Assembly: GCA_041748655.1 (NCBI GenBank)
Contig: JBGTCV010000136.1
Location: 4,884-68,883 of the forward strand
Direction of reading: 5' to 3'
Origin: Leptofilum sp041748655
GTDB lineage: Bacteria; Chloroflexota; Anaerolineae; Promineifilales; Promineifilaceae
Length of the DNA stretch: 64,000 nt
Position 1 is the stretch's first letter, and each line of letters opens with the position of its first letter. Shown here piece by piece: positions 24,002-32,162 of the stretch. The notes under the pieces were generated by a model. That model saw only the letters and a list, made by a program, of their open reading frames with translations, was not told the origin of the DNA and did no database searches. The translations under genes were made by a program, and so were the position numbers.

Positions 24002-24164
24002 GCAAAAAAAGCGTGAGGAAACCTTAAAGAATTAAACCGTTGTTAACCTGCTGTTAAACGGCCGTTTACCTAGTTTTAGAACATCTGTGTGGGCTTAAAA
24101 AGAGCCAGTTCAGGCTGTTTGGGGCATCTTTTGGCGTGAAAATGGGGGGCTTCTGTACGATATT

Positions 24165-24262
24165 AGGAACACAGAGTTACGCGGAGAAAGACGGAGTTTC
24201 ACAGAGATAGAGGGGAAATCTCCGTGAAACTCTGCGCCTGCTCTGTGAAACTCTGTGTTCCT
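24165..24262. repeat. GGAACACAGAGTT-word hairpin repeat after ftsZ
   Basis: AGGAACACAGAGTT at the left end is mirrored by AACTCTGTGTTCCT at the right end; inside are further GAGTTTCACAGAG / CTCTGTGAAACTC words. A second member at 31471-31577 starts with the same 14 bases. It lies just downstream of ftsZ on the minus strand and could terminate or process the dcw transcript. Confidence 0.75.
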
Positions 24263-24268
24263 GTTTTT

Positions 24269-25417
24269 TTACTCTTTCTTCTTGCGCAAAAAGGCCGGGA
24301 TATCCAGATCGTTTACCTGGAAAGACGGCCGTTCCACCCGTTCTTCTCTGATGGGTGGGGCAGTGGGGCGGCTTACCGACTGGCGTACCGGCTCCCGCTG
24401 CGGCAGTCGACTTTCGGCGCGAGACATCTGCCGCATCATGGGCGCGCCATGTTCAAAACCCGTAGCAATCACCGTGATGCGAATTTCATCTTCCATCGCT
24501 TCGTCAATCACCGCGCCAAAGATCATGTTCACATCCGGGTGAGCCGTTTCGCGGATAATAGCCGCAGCGTGATTGATTTCATACAGACTCAAATTATTAC
24601 CGCCCGTCACGTTAAACAGAATGCCGCGTGCGCCTGCAATCGTCACGTCCAGCAGCTTGCTGGCCAACGCCTCTTCCGCCGCAATGCGCGCCCGATCTTC
24701 ACCCGTGCCTCGGCCCACGGCCATCAGCGCCGCGCCACCCATCGACATGATCGTCTGCACGTCGGCGAAGTCCAGGTTAATCAGGCCCGGCACGGTGATC
24801 AGTTCGCTGATCCCTTGAATGCCCTGACGCAGCACATCATCGGCCATTTTGAAGGAGTCCATGAGCGAAACGCGGCGATCGGCCGTTTCCAGCAGGCGGT
24901 CGTTCGGAATCACAATCAGCGTATCGACATGCTCTTTCAGCTGCTCGATGCCCGTTTCAGCTGCCCGCATCCGCTGCGCCCCTTCAAAGCTGAACGGTTT
25001 TGTCACCACACCAATGGTCAACGCCCCTTCTTCGCGGGCAATCTTGGCCACCAGCGGGCTGGCTCCCGTGCCGGTGCCACCGCCCATACAGGCCGTCACA
25101 AACACCATATCGGAGCCTTGCAGCAGTTCATGCAGCTCTTCCACCGACTCTTCGGCCGCTTTGGTGCCAACCTCCGGCTTGCCGCCAGAACCCAACCCCC
25201 GCGTGGTGCGTTCGCCAATAGTCACCCGCTGCCGCGCCTGGCTGGCCATCAGCGCCTGCTGGTCGGTGTTAATCGCGATAAAATCAACCCCGGCAATGTT
25301 TTCGGCGATCATCCGGTTGACAGCATTGCTGCCCCCACCGCCAACGCCCACTACCCGAATCAAGGCATTGCCTTCCGTCTCTGGCATTCTTTGAATTTTT
25401 GCAGTTTTTTGGTTCAT
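24269..25417 (-). CDS. ftsZ: Cell division GTPase FtsZ
   Basis: 382 residues. Tubulin-like GTPase that polymerises into the Z ring at midcell. The start ALIRVVGVGGGGSNAVNRM and the tubulin signature GGGTGTGAS (near residue 120) bind GTP; the T7 loop reads NLDFADVQTIM. The C-terminal peptide LDIPAFLRKKKE is the usual docking tail for FtsA and other partners. It is last in the dcw cluster, downstream of ftsA across a 95-bp gap that carries a hairpin repeat. Notably this gene is almost free of the ACGGCCGT palindrome: only one copy, in the C-terminal linker. Confidence 0.98.
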   Translation of the reverse strand: MNQKTAKIQRMPETEGNALIRVVGVGGGGSNAVNRMIAENIAGVDFIAINTDQQALMASQARQRVTIGERTTRGLGSGGKPEVGTKAAEESVEELHELLQGSDMVFVTACMGGGTGTGASPLVAKIAREEGALTIGVVTKPFSFEGAQRMRAAETGIEQLKEHVDTLIVIPNDRLLETADRRVSLMDSFKMADDVLRQGIQGISELITVPGLINLDFADVQTIMSMGGAALMAVGRGTGEDRARIAAEEALASKLLDVTIAGARGILFNVTGGNNLSLYEINHAAAIIRETAHPDVNMIFGAVIDEAMEDEIRITVIATGFEHGAPMMRQMSRAESRLPQREPVRQSVSRPTAPPIREERVERPSFQVNDLDIPAFLRKKKE

Positions 25418-25433
25418 TTTCTTTACCCCTCTT

Positions 25434-25508
25434 TTTCAGTAATCAGTTATTCGGTAATCAGTAAGTCAGTTCACTGATTACTGACCTACTGATTACTGTT
25501 CACTGTCC
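25434..25508. repeat. CAGTAATCAGT-word hairpin repeat between ftsA and ftsZ
   Basis: Left half TCAGTAATCAGTTATTCGG with GTAATCAGTAAGTCAGT; right half ACTGATTACTGACC with TACTGATTACTG. The arms can fold into a long stem. It occupies nearly the whole intergenic gap. Confidence 0.7.
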
Positions 25509-25512
25509 GTTA

Positions 25513-26727
25513 CTATCCCGGCAATAATGCCTTCAAAATCGATCCCATCTTGCGCCCCCATTCCCGGTTTTGGGTGCGCGGCTGGTAAAGCTGATTGTCG
25601 CTCATGGCCCAGTGCAGCAGGCCAACGCTGGTAGCGTAGGCGGGTGAATGGAGCTTGTCTACCATCCCTACCAGATTTTGCGGCTGGGCGACGCGGGCGG
25701 GCACGTTCAGCACCCGTTCGGCCACTTCGGTGATGCCGCGCAGTTGGGCGCTGCCGCCGGTGAGGACGATGCCAGCGGGCAGCAGGCCATCGTAGCCAGA
25801 GCGCTGGATATCTTCCAAAATGTGCTGGAAAATCTCCTCCACGCGGGCTTCGATGACGTGGGCCAAATCTTGCCGCCCCACCTGAATCTTTTCACCGCCA
25901 AACGGCTCCACGGTGAAAAGTGTGTTGGCGTCGATTTTGTCGGGACGGCAGTCACCAAACTGAATTTTGACCTGTTCGGCCACGTCGTATGGGGCGCGCA
26001 AGCCGATAGCAATGTCGTTGCTGATGTGGTAGCCGCCGATGGGGATGACGTGAGTGTGCCACACTTTGCCCTGCATGTAGAGGGCAATATCGGTGGTGCC
26101 CCCGCCAATGTCGGCCACGATGACGCCCATTTCCCGCTCGTTGGGGTCCAGCACCGCTTCACCGGAGGCCAGGGCGTTCAGCACAAATTCACTGCTTTTG
26201 ATGCCCACATTGTCGGCGCAGCGGGTGAGGTTTTGCAGGGCAGGGCGGGCGGCGGTGACGATATGGGTTTCTACTTCCAGCCGGAAGCCGTGCATCCCAA
26301 TCGGGTTGCGCACGCCGTCGTGCTCATCGATGGTGTAGCTGCGGGGGATGAGGTGGACAATTTGCCGGTTGGGCGGCACGGGGATCGCCTGGGCCACGTC
26401 CAGGGCGCGTTCGATGTCGGACACGGTGACGCCTGCCTCGTTGCGGCCGATGGCCACGATGCCCTTGTTGTTGGTGGAGCTGATATGCTCGCCCGCCATG
26501 CTGATGATCGCCTGGGAGAGATCGTAGCCGGAGGTTTGCTCTGCCTGCTCCACGGCCTGCGCCAGCGCCTGCGATGCCTCGCTGACGTCGATGACCATGC
26601 CCTTGCGCATGCCGCGTGCCGCCGCCTGCCCCAGCCCAATGATTTGGAGACGGCCGTCTCGCACCTCACCCACTAGGGCACACACCTTGGTTGTGCCAAT
26701 GTCCAGTCCAAAAATAATGTCTGCCAT
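25513..26727 (-). CDS. ftsA: Cell division protein FtsA
   Basis: 404 residues, an actin-like ATPase that tethers FtsZ to the membrane. Motifs: phosphate-1 loop FGLDIGTTKVCALVG at the N-terminus, phosphate-2 VADIGGGTTDIALY (about 205-218), and the adenosine motif AGIVLTGGSAQLRGI (about 318-332). The inserted 1C domain with ETHIVTA is present. The C-terminal end, WGRKMGSILKALLPG, can form the amphipathic membrane-targeting helix. It lies between ftsQ and ftsZ in the standard order. Confidence 0.97.
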   Translation of the reverse strand: MADIIFGLDIGTTKVCALVGEVRDGRLQIIGLGQAAARGMRKGMVIDVSEASQALAQAVEQAEQTSGYDLSQAIISMAGEHISSTNNKGIVAIGRNEAGVTVSDIERALDVAQAIPVPPNRQIVHLIPRSYTIDEHDGVRNPIGMHGFRLEVETHIVTAARPALQNLTRCADNVGIKSSEFVLNALASGEAVLDPNEREMGVIVADIGGGTTDIALYMQGKVWHTHVIPIGGYHISNDIAIGLRAPYDVAEQVKIQFGDCRPDKIDANTLFTVEPFGGEKIQVGRQDLAHVIEARVEEIFQHILEDIQRSGYDGLLPAGIVLTGGSAQLRGITEVAERVLNVPARVAQPQNLVGMVDKLHSPAYATSVGLLHWAMSDNQLYQPRTQNREWGRKMGSILKALLPG

Positions 26728-26747
26728 ATTCCAATACCCTCTTTTTC

Positions 26748-26862
26748 AGTGAGTCAGTAATCAGTGAGTCAGTAATCAGTAGGTCTGTAATCAGTAGGTC
26801 AGTAATCAGTTTTTAGTTCACTTTTTACTGATTACTGTTTTACTAAACACTGATTACTGGAG
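26748..26862. repeat. Long CAGTAATCAGT-word hairpin repeat between ftsQ and ftsA
   Basis: Four or more near-direct copies of GTCAGTAATCAGTGA/GG in the left half face TTTTTACTGATTACTG and CACTGATTACTGG in the right half. It fills most of the 160-bp gap. It is not a CRISPR: the words are contiguous and there are no unique spacers. Confidence 0.7.
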
Positions 26863-26887
26863 ATTGCGACCTCAAGTCTCCAATGAT

Positions 26888-27811
26888 TTACTGCGCCAGG
26901 TAATACGGTTTTGCCTGGTTGCTTACGCTGACATATTGCGGGGTAAGCCCCTGCGCCAGCAATTCCTCTACGATGGTTTCATATACAACTAATTTCTGTA
27001 ACATGTCGGTGCCGGTGCCGAAGAAAACGCGCCAGCCACGGCCGTCCTGGAAGCTGAGTCCGCTGGACGGCCGGTAAAAGAGCCTGTCGATGTTGGGCCG
27101 CAGCTGCTTGAGCTGGAGCGCCCCAGCCAGCACGTCGTGCGGTATGAAGTGGGCGTTGGGGTTGATGGTTTCGACGCCCACTTCCCCTTCGGTGGCGGTG
27201 GTGGTGGCAACGGCCGTTTCCACCCCTGCCGCACCTGGCTCCACTTCCGATTGAATCATCAACAAGCCCAATGATGCCGACCGGGCCGGAATCAGCCGCC
27301 CGGTGCGCGTGACCCAATATTGATTACTGCCCTCGATCCAAATCGCAATCGGCGAATCTTCCGTCACGTTGATCTGCACCTGGTTGGGCCAGGTTAGCGT
27401 TACCGTGGCGGAAATGATGCCGGGCACGTTGTCCATGATCTCCTGGGCGGCCATGCCCGGGTGTGCCGCAAAAATATGCGATCCAGCCAGATGGCTGGCC
27501 TGAACTACCTCTGTGGCTGGTATAGAGATGACGCCTTCGACGGGAACGGCCGTTACATAAAAGTTCTCATCCATGCCGATGAGCGTCAGCGCATAGATAG
27601 AAAGCGCCAGCAGCCCCAGGCTGAGCCAGCGGGCCGACAGCACTATCTGCCGCAGGCTGGCCAAAGGCAGCCGTACCCGTGTCTGGTTGCGCCGACGGCG
27701 ACGACGCGCATTTTTGGGCACGTGCAGGCGTGGCAGCGGTATGGCAGAATCCATGCGCCGCATCTTGGGCTGTTTGCGTAGGCGTTTTGGCTGGTTCTCT
27801 CGTTGTTTCAT
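26888..27811 (-). CDS. ftsQ: Cell division protein FtsQ/DivIB
   Basis: 307 residues. A strongly basic cytoplasmic head (RRRRRNQTRVRLP) is followed by one membrane helix (about 60-80, LSLGLLALSIYALTLIG) and an extracytoplasmic POTRA domain (FYVTAVPVEGVISIPATEVV onwards), then a beta domain with GRLIPAR. FtsQ links the FtsL/FtsB subcomplex in the divisome. An insertion of ~25 residues rich in Thr, Val and Glu near 200 contains one ACGGCCGT. Position between ddl and ftsA is the normal dcw order. Confidence 0.93.
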   Translation of the reverse strand: MKQRENQPKRLRKQPKMRRMDSAIPLPRLHVPKNARRRRRRNQTRVRLPLASLRQIVLSARWLSLGLLALSIYALTLIGMDENFYVTAVPVEGVISIPATEVVQASHLAGSHIFAAHPGMAAQEIMDNVPGIISATVTLTWPNQVQINVTEDSPIAIWIEGSNQYWVTRTGRLIPARSASLGLLMIQSEVEPGAAGVETAVATTTATEGEVGVETINPNAHFIPHDVLAGALQLKQLRPNIDRLFYRPSSGLSFQDGRGWRVFFGTGTDMLQKLVVYETIVEELLAQGLTPQYVSVSNQAKPYYLAQ

Positions 27812-27819
27812 AAGATAGT

Positions 27820-27885
27820 TATCAAAGATTTCGCAGATTTATCAGATTATTAATCTTTTCAATCTGCGGAATCTGTTGATTCAAA
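27820..27885. repeat. ATCAAAGATTTCGCAGATT-word hairpin repeat
   Basis: The 19 bases beginning ATCAAAGATTTCG are identical to the left arm of the element at 54809. The right half has AATCTGCGGAATCTG. It separates ddl and ftsQ and overlaps the last codons of ddl. Confidence 0.7.
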
Positions 27886-28989
27886 GCTCTTTTTTAGAGA
27901 TTCTTTCTCTTTGTGCCGCTCAAGAGCCAGGTCAATTAATTTGTCCAGCAGCTGGCTGTAGGGCAGGCCGCTGGCTTCCCACAGCTTGGGATACATGGAG
28001 ATGCGGGTGAAGCCGGGAATGGTGTTGATTTCGTTCAGGTAAAGACGGCCGTTTGCCACATCCATCAATAAATCGACCCGGCCCAAACCGGCGCAATCAA
28101 TCGCCTGGTATGCTTGGACGGCTAAACGGCGCACTTCGTCACTTTGCGCCTCGGTTAAATTGGCCGGAATGATCAGCTCAGAATCGTCGCTGACGTATTT
28201 GGCCACGTAATCGTAAAAGTCGCGGCGGGGGCGCACTTCGCCCACCACGCTGGCCATCGGCTTGTCGTTGCCCAGCACCGACACTTCCAGCTCGCGCACC
28301 GTCACGCCTTGCTCCACCACAATGCGCCGGTCGTAGCTGGCAGCTTCCGCCAGCCCGGCACGCAGCTCATCACGATTGCTGCATTTGCTGATGCCCACGC
28401 TGGAGCCTAAATTGGCCGGTTTGGTAAAGACCGGGTAGGCCAGAATCGCCTCAATTTCGGCCAAAATTTCATCGGGACGGCTGCGCCAATCGCCACTTTG
28501 CACCAGCCGCCAGGGCAAGACGGGCAGCCCGCTGGCGGTCATGACATGCTTGAAAATCGCTTTGTCCATGCCCACGGCCGAACCAACCACACCGGCACCC
28601 ACGTAAGGCAGATTAGCCAGCTCCAGCAAGCCCTGGACGGTACCATCCTCGCCATACGGGCCGTGCAGTACCGGGAAAACGATGTCGAGCTGGGAAACGG
28701 CCGTTAAGCCCCCACCCCCACTCTCATCCAGCTGCATCAACCCCATCGCTTTGGGGTCTGGCAGCAGAGTGGCACGATGGCTGCTGATTTTGCCTTCGGT
28801 CAGGGTGCCCACCACGTCGCCGGTGAGCCAACGGCCGTTTTTGTCAATGCCAATCGGAATCACCTCATACTTGTCCGGGTTCAAGGCGCGCATCACCGAC
28901 TGCGCCGAATTGAGCGACACCTCATGCTCGCCCGACCGTCCACCGAAAATAACGCCAACCTTTAACTTACGCTTCCCGTTCTCGTTCAT
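27859..28989 (-). CDS. ddl: D-alanine--D-alanine ligase
   Basis: 376 residues. ATP-grasp enzyme joining two D-Ala for the peptidoglycan stem. Motifs: GGRSGEHEVSLNSAQSV at the N-terminus, the ATP-binding KPANLGSSVGISKC (about 190-205), EVSVLGND, and the metal-binding YLNEINTIPGFT (about 327-338). Complete. Its C-terminal end (about 20 residues, EKESLKKSFESTDSAD) runs into a hairpin repeat, suggesting that the original stop was replaced by repeat DNA. Confidence 0.97.
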   Translation of the reverse strand: MNENGKRKLKVGVIFGGRSGEHEVSLNSAQSVMRALNPDKYEVIPIGIDKNGRWLTGDVVGTLTEGKISSHRATLLPDPKAMGLMQLDESGGGGLTAVSQLDIVFPVLHGPYGEDGTVQGLLELANLPYVGAGVVGSAVGMDKAIFKHVMTASGLPVLPWRLVQSGDWRSRPDEILAEIEAILAYPVFTKPANLGSSVGISKCSNRDELRAGLAEAASYDRRIVVEQGVTVRELEVSVLGNDKPMASVVGEVRPRRDFYDYVAKYVSDDSELIIPANLTEAQSDEVRRLAVQAYQAIDCAGLGRVDLLMDVANGRLYLNEINTIPGFTRISMYPKLWEASGLPYSQLLDKLIDLALERHKEKESLKKSFESTDSAD

Positions 28990-28992
28990 AAA

Positions 28993-29040
28993 AATATTTG
29001 CACTTGAGCAATTAGGTAATTAAGTAATTGCCCAATTACT
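28993..29040. repeat. AATTGAGT-word hairpin repeat between murB and ddl
   Basis: TTGAGCAATTAGGTAATT (left) and AATTGCCCAATTACTCAA (right) pair over most of their length. The element covers the gap and its right edge coincides with the murB stop codon. Confidence 0.7.
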
Positions 29041-29992
29041 CAAAGTCCCAATCGCCAATCAGTTCCACTTCCAGCTCCAGCTCCACGCCAAACTTCTCGC
29101 GGACGCTGTTCCACGCTTCGGCAATGAGGGCGCGAATATCTTCGGCCGTGGCGTCGCCGTCGCTGACAAAAAAGTTGGCGTGCTTTTCCGAAATTTGGGC
29201 ACCGCCGACGCGGAACCCTTTCAGGCCAGCCGCCTCAATCAAATAGCCCGCGTAATAATTTTCTGGATTCTTAAACATCGAGCCGACCGTCGCGCCGCCG
29301 GGCTGGGTTTGTTTGCGGTGGGCGGTAAAGCCGTCGGCGCGAGCCATAAGCACGTCTACCGGCTCTGGCGTCAGCTCCAGCTCGGCGCTGAGCACTACCC
29401 GGCGGGAAAGTTCCCGTTTTTGTTCCTGCTTCAGGATGCTGTCCCGGTAGCCATAATTCATCTCTGAATTGCTGTAGATGCGTTGGCCGCGCCCTGGTTC
29501 CCAGATGACGGCGGCGCGTAAATTGCTGTCCATGTCGGAGCCGTGGGCCCCGGAGTTGCCCACCACCGCGCCGCCCACCGTGCCCGGCACGCCAACGGCC
29601 CATTCCAGACCGCCCAGCCCTTTGCCAATGCACTGCCGCGCCAGCGAGGAGAGGTTCATGCCGGATTCAACGGTGCAAATGACATTCGCGCCGGTGTGGC
29701 GGAAGCTGATGTGGCGGGCTTTGTTCATGATGACCAGGCCGCTAATGCCATATTCAGAGACGAGAATGTTGGAGCCACCGCCGAGCAGGGTGTAGGGGAT
29801 ACGTTTTTGGTAGGCGATGGTAACGGCCGTTTCCAACTCTGTCGCACTGTTCACCACCAAAAAGAGCTGCGCCGGGCCGCCCACACGGGCCGAGGTGTAC
29901 CGCGCCAACGGTTCGTCCAGCTTCAGCCGGTCGCCAAACGCTGCCTGAAATTCCTGAATAGCCGATACCCGAATTGAGGTTCTCACGTTCAT
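29036..29992 (-). CDS. murB: UDP-N-acetylenolpyruvoylglucosamine reductase
   Basis: 318 residues. FAD and NADPH-dependent enzyme that makes UDP-MurNAc. FAD-binding motifs LLGGGSNILVSEYG and VGVPGTVGGAVVGNSGAHG; PGGATVGSMFKNPENYYAGYLIEAAGLKG with the catalytic Ser; the C-terminal Glu region ISEKHANFFVSDGDATAEDI. Lengths and motifs fit the type IIa enzymes with the YGYRDS segment. The start codon overlaps the murC stop by four bases (ATGA, 29989-29992), so translation is coupled. Confidence 0.97.
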   Translation of the reverse strand: MNVRTSIRVSAIQEFQAAFGDRLKLDEPLARYTSARVGGPAQLFLVVNSATELETAVTIAYQKRIPYTLLGGGSNILVSEYGISGLVIMNKARHISFRHTGANVICTVESGMNLSSLARQCIGKGLGGLEWAVGVPGTVGGAVVGNSGAHGSDMDSNLRAAVIWEPGRGQRIYSNSEMNYGYRDSILKQEQKRELSRRVVLSAELELTPEPVDVLMARADGFTAHRKQTQPGGATVGSMFKNPENYYAGYLIEAAGLKGFRVGGAQISEKHANFFVSDGDATAEDIRALIAEAWNSVREKFGVELELEVELIGDWDFE

Positions 29993-31437
29993 GCATCACT
30001 CCACAGTTGAATGCCTGCTAAAACTTGCTGGGCCACTTTGTTGCCGTCGCCCGCACCCAGCGTCAACACCACATCGTGCGGCCGCACCCGGTCCAAAATA
30101 TATTTGGCCGCATCGTCCAGATTGGGAATGTGAATGGCGGCTGGATGGTTCATCGTTTCCAGCACAACGGCCGTATCCAGTCCCAGCGAATCACTTTCCC
30201 GGCTTTTGTAAATGTCCAGCGCCACCAACCTGTCCGCCTCGGCAAAGCAGGTGGCAAATTTGTCCAGCAGCAGTTTGGTGCGGCTGAAGGTGTGTGGCTG
30301 CCACACTGCCCAAATGCGCCGCCCCGGGTAGCGCTGCCGTGCCGCTTTCAGCGTCACCTCAATCTCGGTGGGGTGGTGAGCGTAATCATCAATGATGGTC
30401 ACGCTGGCCACCTCGCCGATCAGCTCGAAGCGGCGGTTGACCCCGCTAAAGCTGCCCAGCGCGGCCCGAATCACGTTGAAATCGACGCCTAAATCGGTGG
30501 CTACGATAATCGCCGCCAGGGCGTTGAGCACGTTGTGTTCACCCGGCAGGCGCAGCCGGGCCAGGCCAATCATCTGCCCCTCGGTTTCCACCAGAAAATC
30601 GGTGCCGCCCAGCTGGTTGGGGCGCAAATCGAGCGCCAGGTAATCGGCTTTGGGCTGCTTGCCTTCGGCGGGGCTGATGGCGTAGGTGCTGGTTTCAATG
30701 CCAGACAGATCGAGCTTTTCCAGCAGGACGGCCGTTCCCGGGTCCGTGGCGCAGGCCACCAGATGGCCTCCTTCGGGCAGCAGCCCGGCAAACTGCTCAA
30801 AAGCGGCCTGGTAATCTGCCTCGCTGGGAAAAATATCTGGGTGATCATGCTCGATGTTGGTGATAATGGCCACTTCCGGCTTCAGCCCCAGAAACATATG
30901 GTCATACTCGTCCGCTTCTACCACAAAATAGTCGCCTTCACCGAAACGGCCGTTTGTGCCCAATGAAGGCAAAATTCCGCCCACAATTACCGTTGGGTCC
31001 AGCTCCGCTTCCATCAGGATGTGGGCCAACATGCCGGTGGTGGTCGTTTTGCCGTGCGTCCCGGCAATGGCAATGCCAATCCGGTCAGTCATCAGGTGGC
31101 CTAAAAAGTCAGACCGCTTCATCACCGAAACTTCGGCGGCGCGAGCGGCTTGCAGCTCTGGGTTTGTCTCTGGAATGGCGGAAGAAATGACGACCAGATC
31201 GGCTCCGGCGATGTTTTCTGCCTGATGACCTTCGTAAATGGTAGCGCCTGCGGTTTGCAAAGCGGCCGTCATCTCATTCACCTGCTGGTCAGAGCCAGAG
31301 ACGACAAAGCCGCGCCCCAGCAGTACCCGGGCAATGGCCGAGATACCCGATCCGCCAATGCCGATCAGATGAATGTGCATATTTGGCTGCAAAGCAAACG
31401 GTTTATCACTCATCTCTAAAAACAAATCCTGAATCAC
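29989..31437 (-). CDS. murC: UDP-N-acetylmuramate--L-alanine ligase
   Basis: 482 residues from GTG 31437; ATG 31413 or ATG 31380 (MHIHLIGIGGSG) would also give a full enzyme, so the start is uncertain. First amino acid ligase of stem synthesis. Motifs: HLIGIGGSGISAIA, ATP loop GTHGKTTTTGMLAHI, HDHPDIF-type central motif (EHDHPDIFPSEADY), and YAHHPTEIEVTL. Cytoplasmic. Coupled to murB by ATGA. Here murC follows murG and a CvpA-like gene. Confidence 0.96.
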   Translation of the reverse strand: MIQDLFLEMSDKPFALQPNMHIHLIGIGGSGISAIARVLLGRGFVVSGSDQQVNEMTAALQTAGATIYEGHQAENIAGADLVVISSAIPETNPELQAARAAEVSVMKRSDFLGHLMTDRIGIAIAGTHGKTTTTGMLAHILMEAELDPTVIVGGILPSLGTNGRFGEGDYFVVEADEYDHMFLGLKPEVAIITNIEHDHPDIFPSEADYQAAFEQFAGLLPEGGHLVACATDPGTAVLLEKLDLSGIETSTYAISPAEGKQPKADYLALDLRPNQLGGTDFLVETEGQMIGLARLRLPGEHNVLNALAAIIVATDLGVDFNVIRAALGSFSGVNRRFELIGEVASVTIIDDYAHHPTEIEVTLKAARQRYPGRRIWAVWQPHTFSRTKLLLDKFATCFAEADRLVALDIYKSRESDSLGLDTAVVLETMNHPAAIHIPNLDDAAKYILDRVRPHDVVLTLGAGDGNKVAQQVLAGIQLWSDA

Positions 31438-31470
31438 AACTCTAAATTTCCTACCAACTTATCATTTATC

Positions 31471-31577
31471 AGGAACACAGAGTTTCGCTGAGAGGAACGG
31501 AGTTACACAGAGAAAAAGAAAATCTCCCAAACCTCTGCGTAACTCTGTGGTTCCTCTGTGAAACTCTGCGTTCCCGC
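31471..31577. repeat. GGAACACAGAGTT-word hairpin repeat upstream of murC
   Basis: Left end AGGAACACAGAGTTTCGC; right end GTGAAACTCTGCGTTCC; internal GTTACACAGAG and CTCTGTGGTTCC words. Same family as 24165-24262. It fills the gap between the CvpA-like gene and murC. Confidence 0.75.
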
Positions 31578-31579
31578 TT

Positions 31580-32158
31580 TTAAATCATCACGATAATGAC
31601 AAACAAAAAGACAATGACCACCAAAAACGGTAAATAAGGCGACAGCAGCGGCAGCGGCAGCCGTGCCATCAATGTGTCTAGTCCGGCCGTTACGTCGGGG
31701 CGGGCCAAAATGGAAAAATCAAACGGATACGGTTCGCCAAGGGGCAGCCGTATCCAATCACCGGTTGCCTGAACGCGGTACTCTAAAAATGACCAAAGCG
31801 ACCCGATGATCAAATAGCCATTGAGCGAACCAACGATCAGCCCCAGCAGCTTATCCTGGAAATTATCACGCACCCGCAGCCTTTCCCCAAATCGGGCACC
31901 CGCAAAGGCTGGTCCCTGGTAGCTAAAAAAGGCAATTACCAAATGCAAAATGGCCAGATAGTAAAACCTCTGCCGATCAGGTGGAACGGCGCCGCTAGTT
32001 GGCGCAAAACCTATCAGCAGGTTGCCGAACTGGTTGATGGCAAACAACGAAAGGATGAGTCCAGAAGTAGCAATCACCTCGCGCGTCCAGCCGCGCAAGG
32101 AGCCAATAACGGCAAAAAATAGAATCATTAACCAAAAAAGTGTTCCCAAACTTAACAT
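31580..32158 (-). CDS. CvpA-like membrane protein
   Basis: 192 residues. Four hydrophobic helices: about 1-20, 28-50, 65-82, 104-125, plus a fifth very hydrophobic C-terminal helix (PFLVVIVFLFVIIVMI). The layout and the segment LRGWTREVIATSGLILSLFA resemble CvpA family proteins, which in E. coli are needed for colicin V production and bile resistance. It is inserted in the dcw cluster only 4 bp downstream of murG and so is co-transcribed. The family call is moderate. A role in wall or division is suggested only by context. Confidence 0.65.
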   Translation of the reverse strand: MLSLGTLFWLMILFFAVIGSLRGWTREVIATSGLILSLFAINQFGNLLIGFAPTSGAVPPDRQRFYYLAILHLVIAFFSYQGPAFAGARFGERLRVRDNFQDKLLGLIVGSLNGYLIIGSLWSFLEYRVQATGDWIRLPLGEPYPFDFSILARPDVTAGLDTLMARLPLPLLSPYLPFLVVIVFLFVIIVMI

Positions 32159-32162
32159 GGTC

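Noticed and set aside
24224..25477. A 417-codon plus-strand frame
   Set aside because: It lies fully opposite ftsZ and begins in a hairpin repeat; no family motif.
26748..26862. CRISPR array
   Set aside because: The repeats are contiguous, short and followed by inverted copies; there are no unique spacers and no cas genes.
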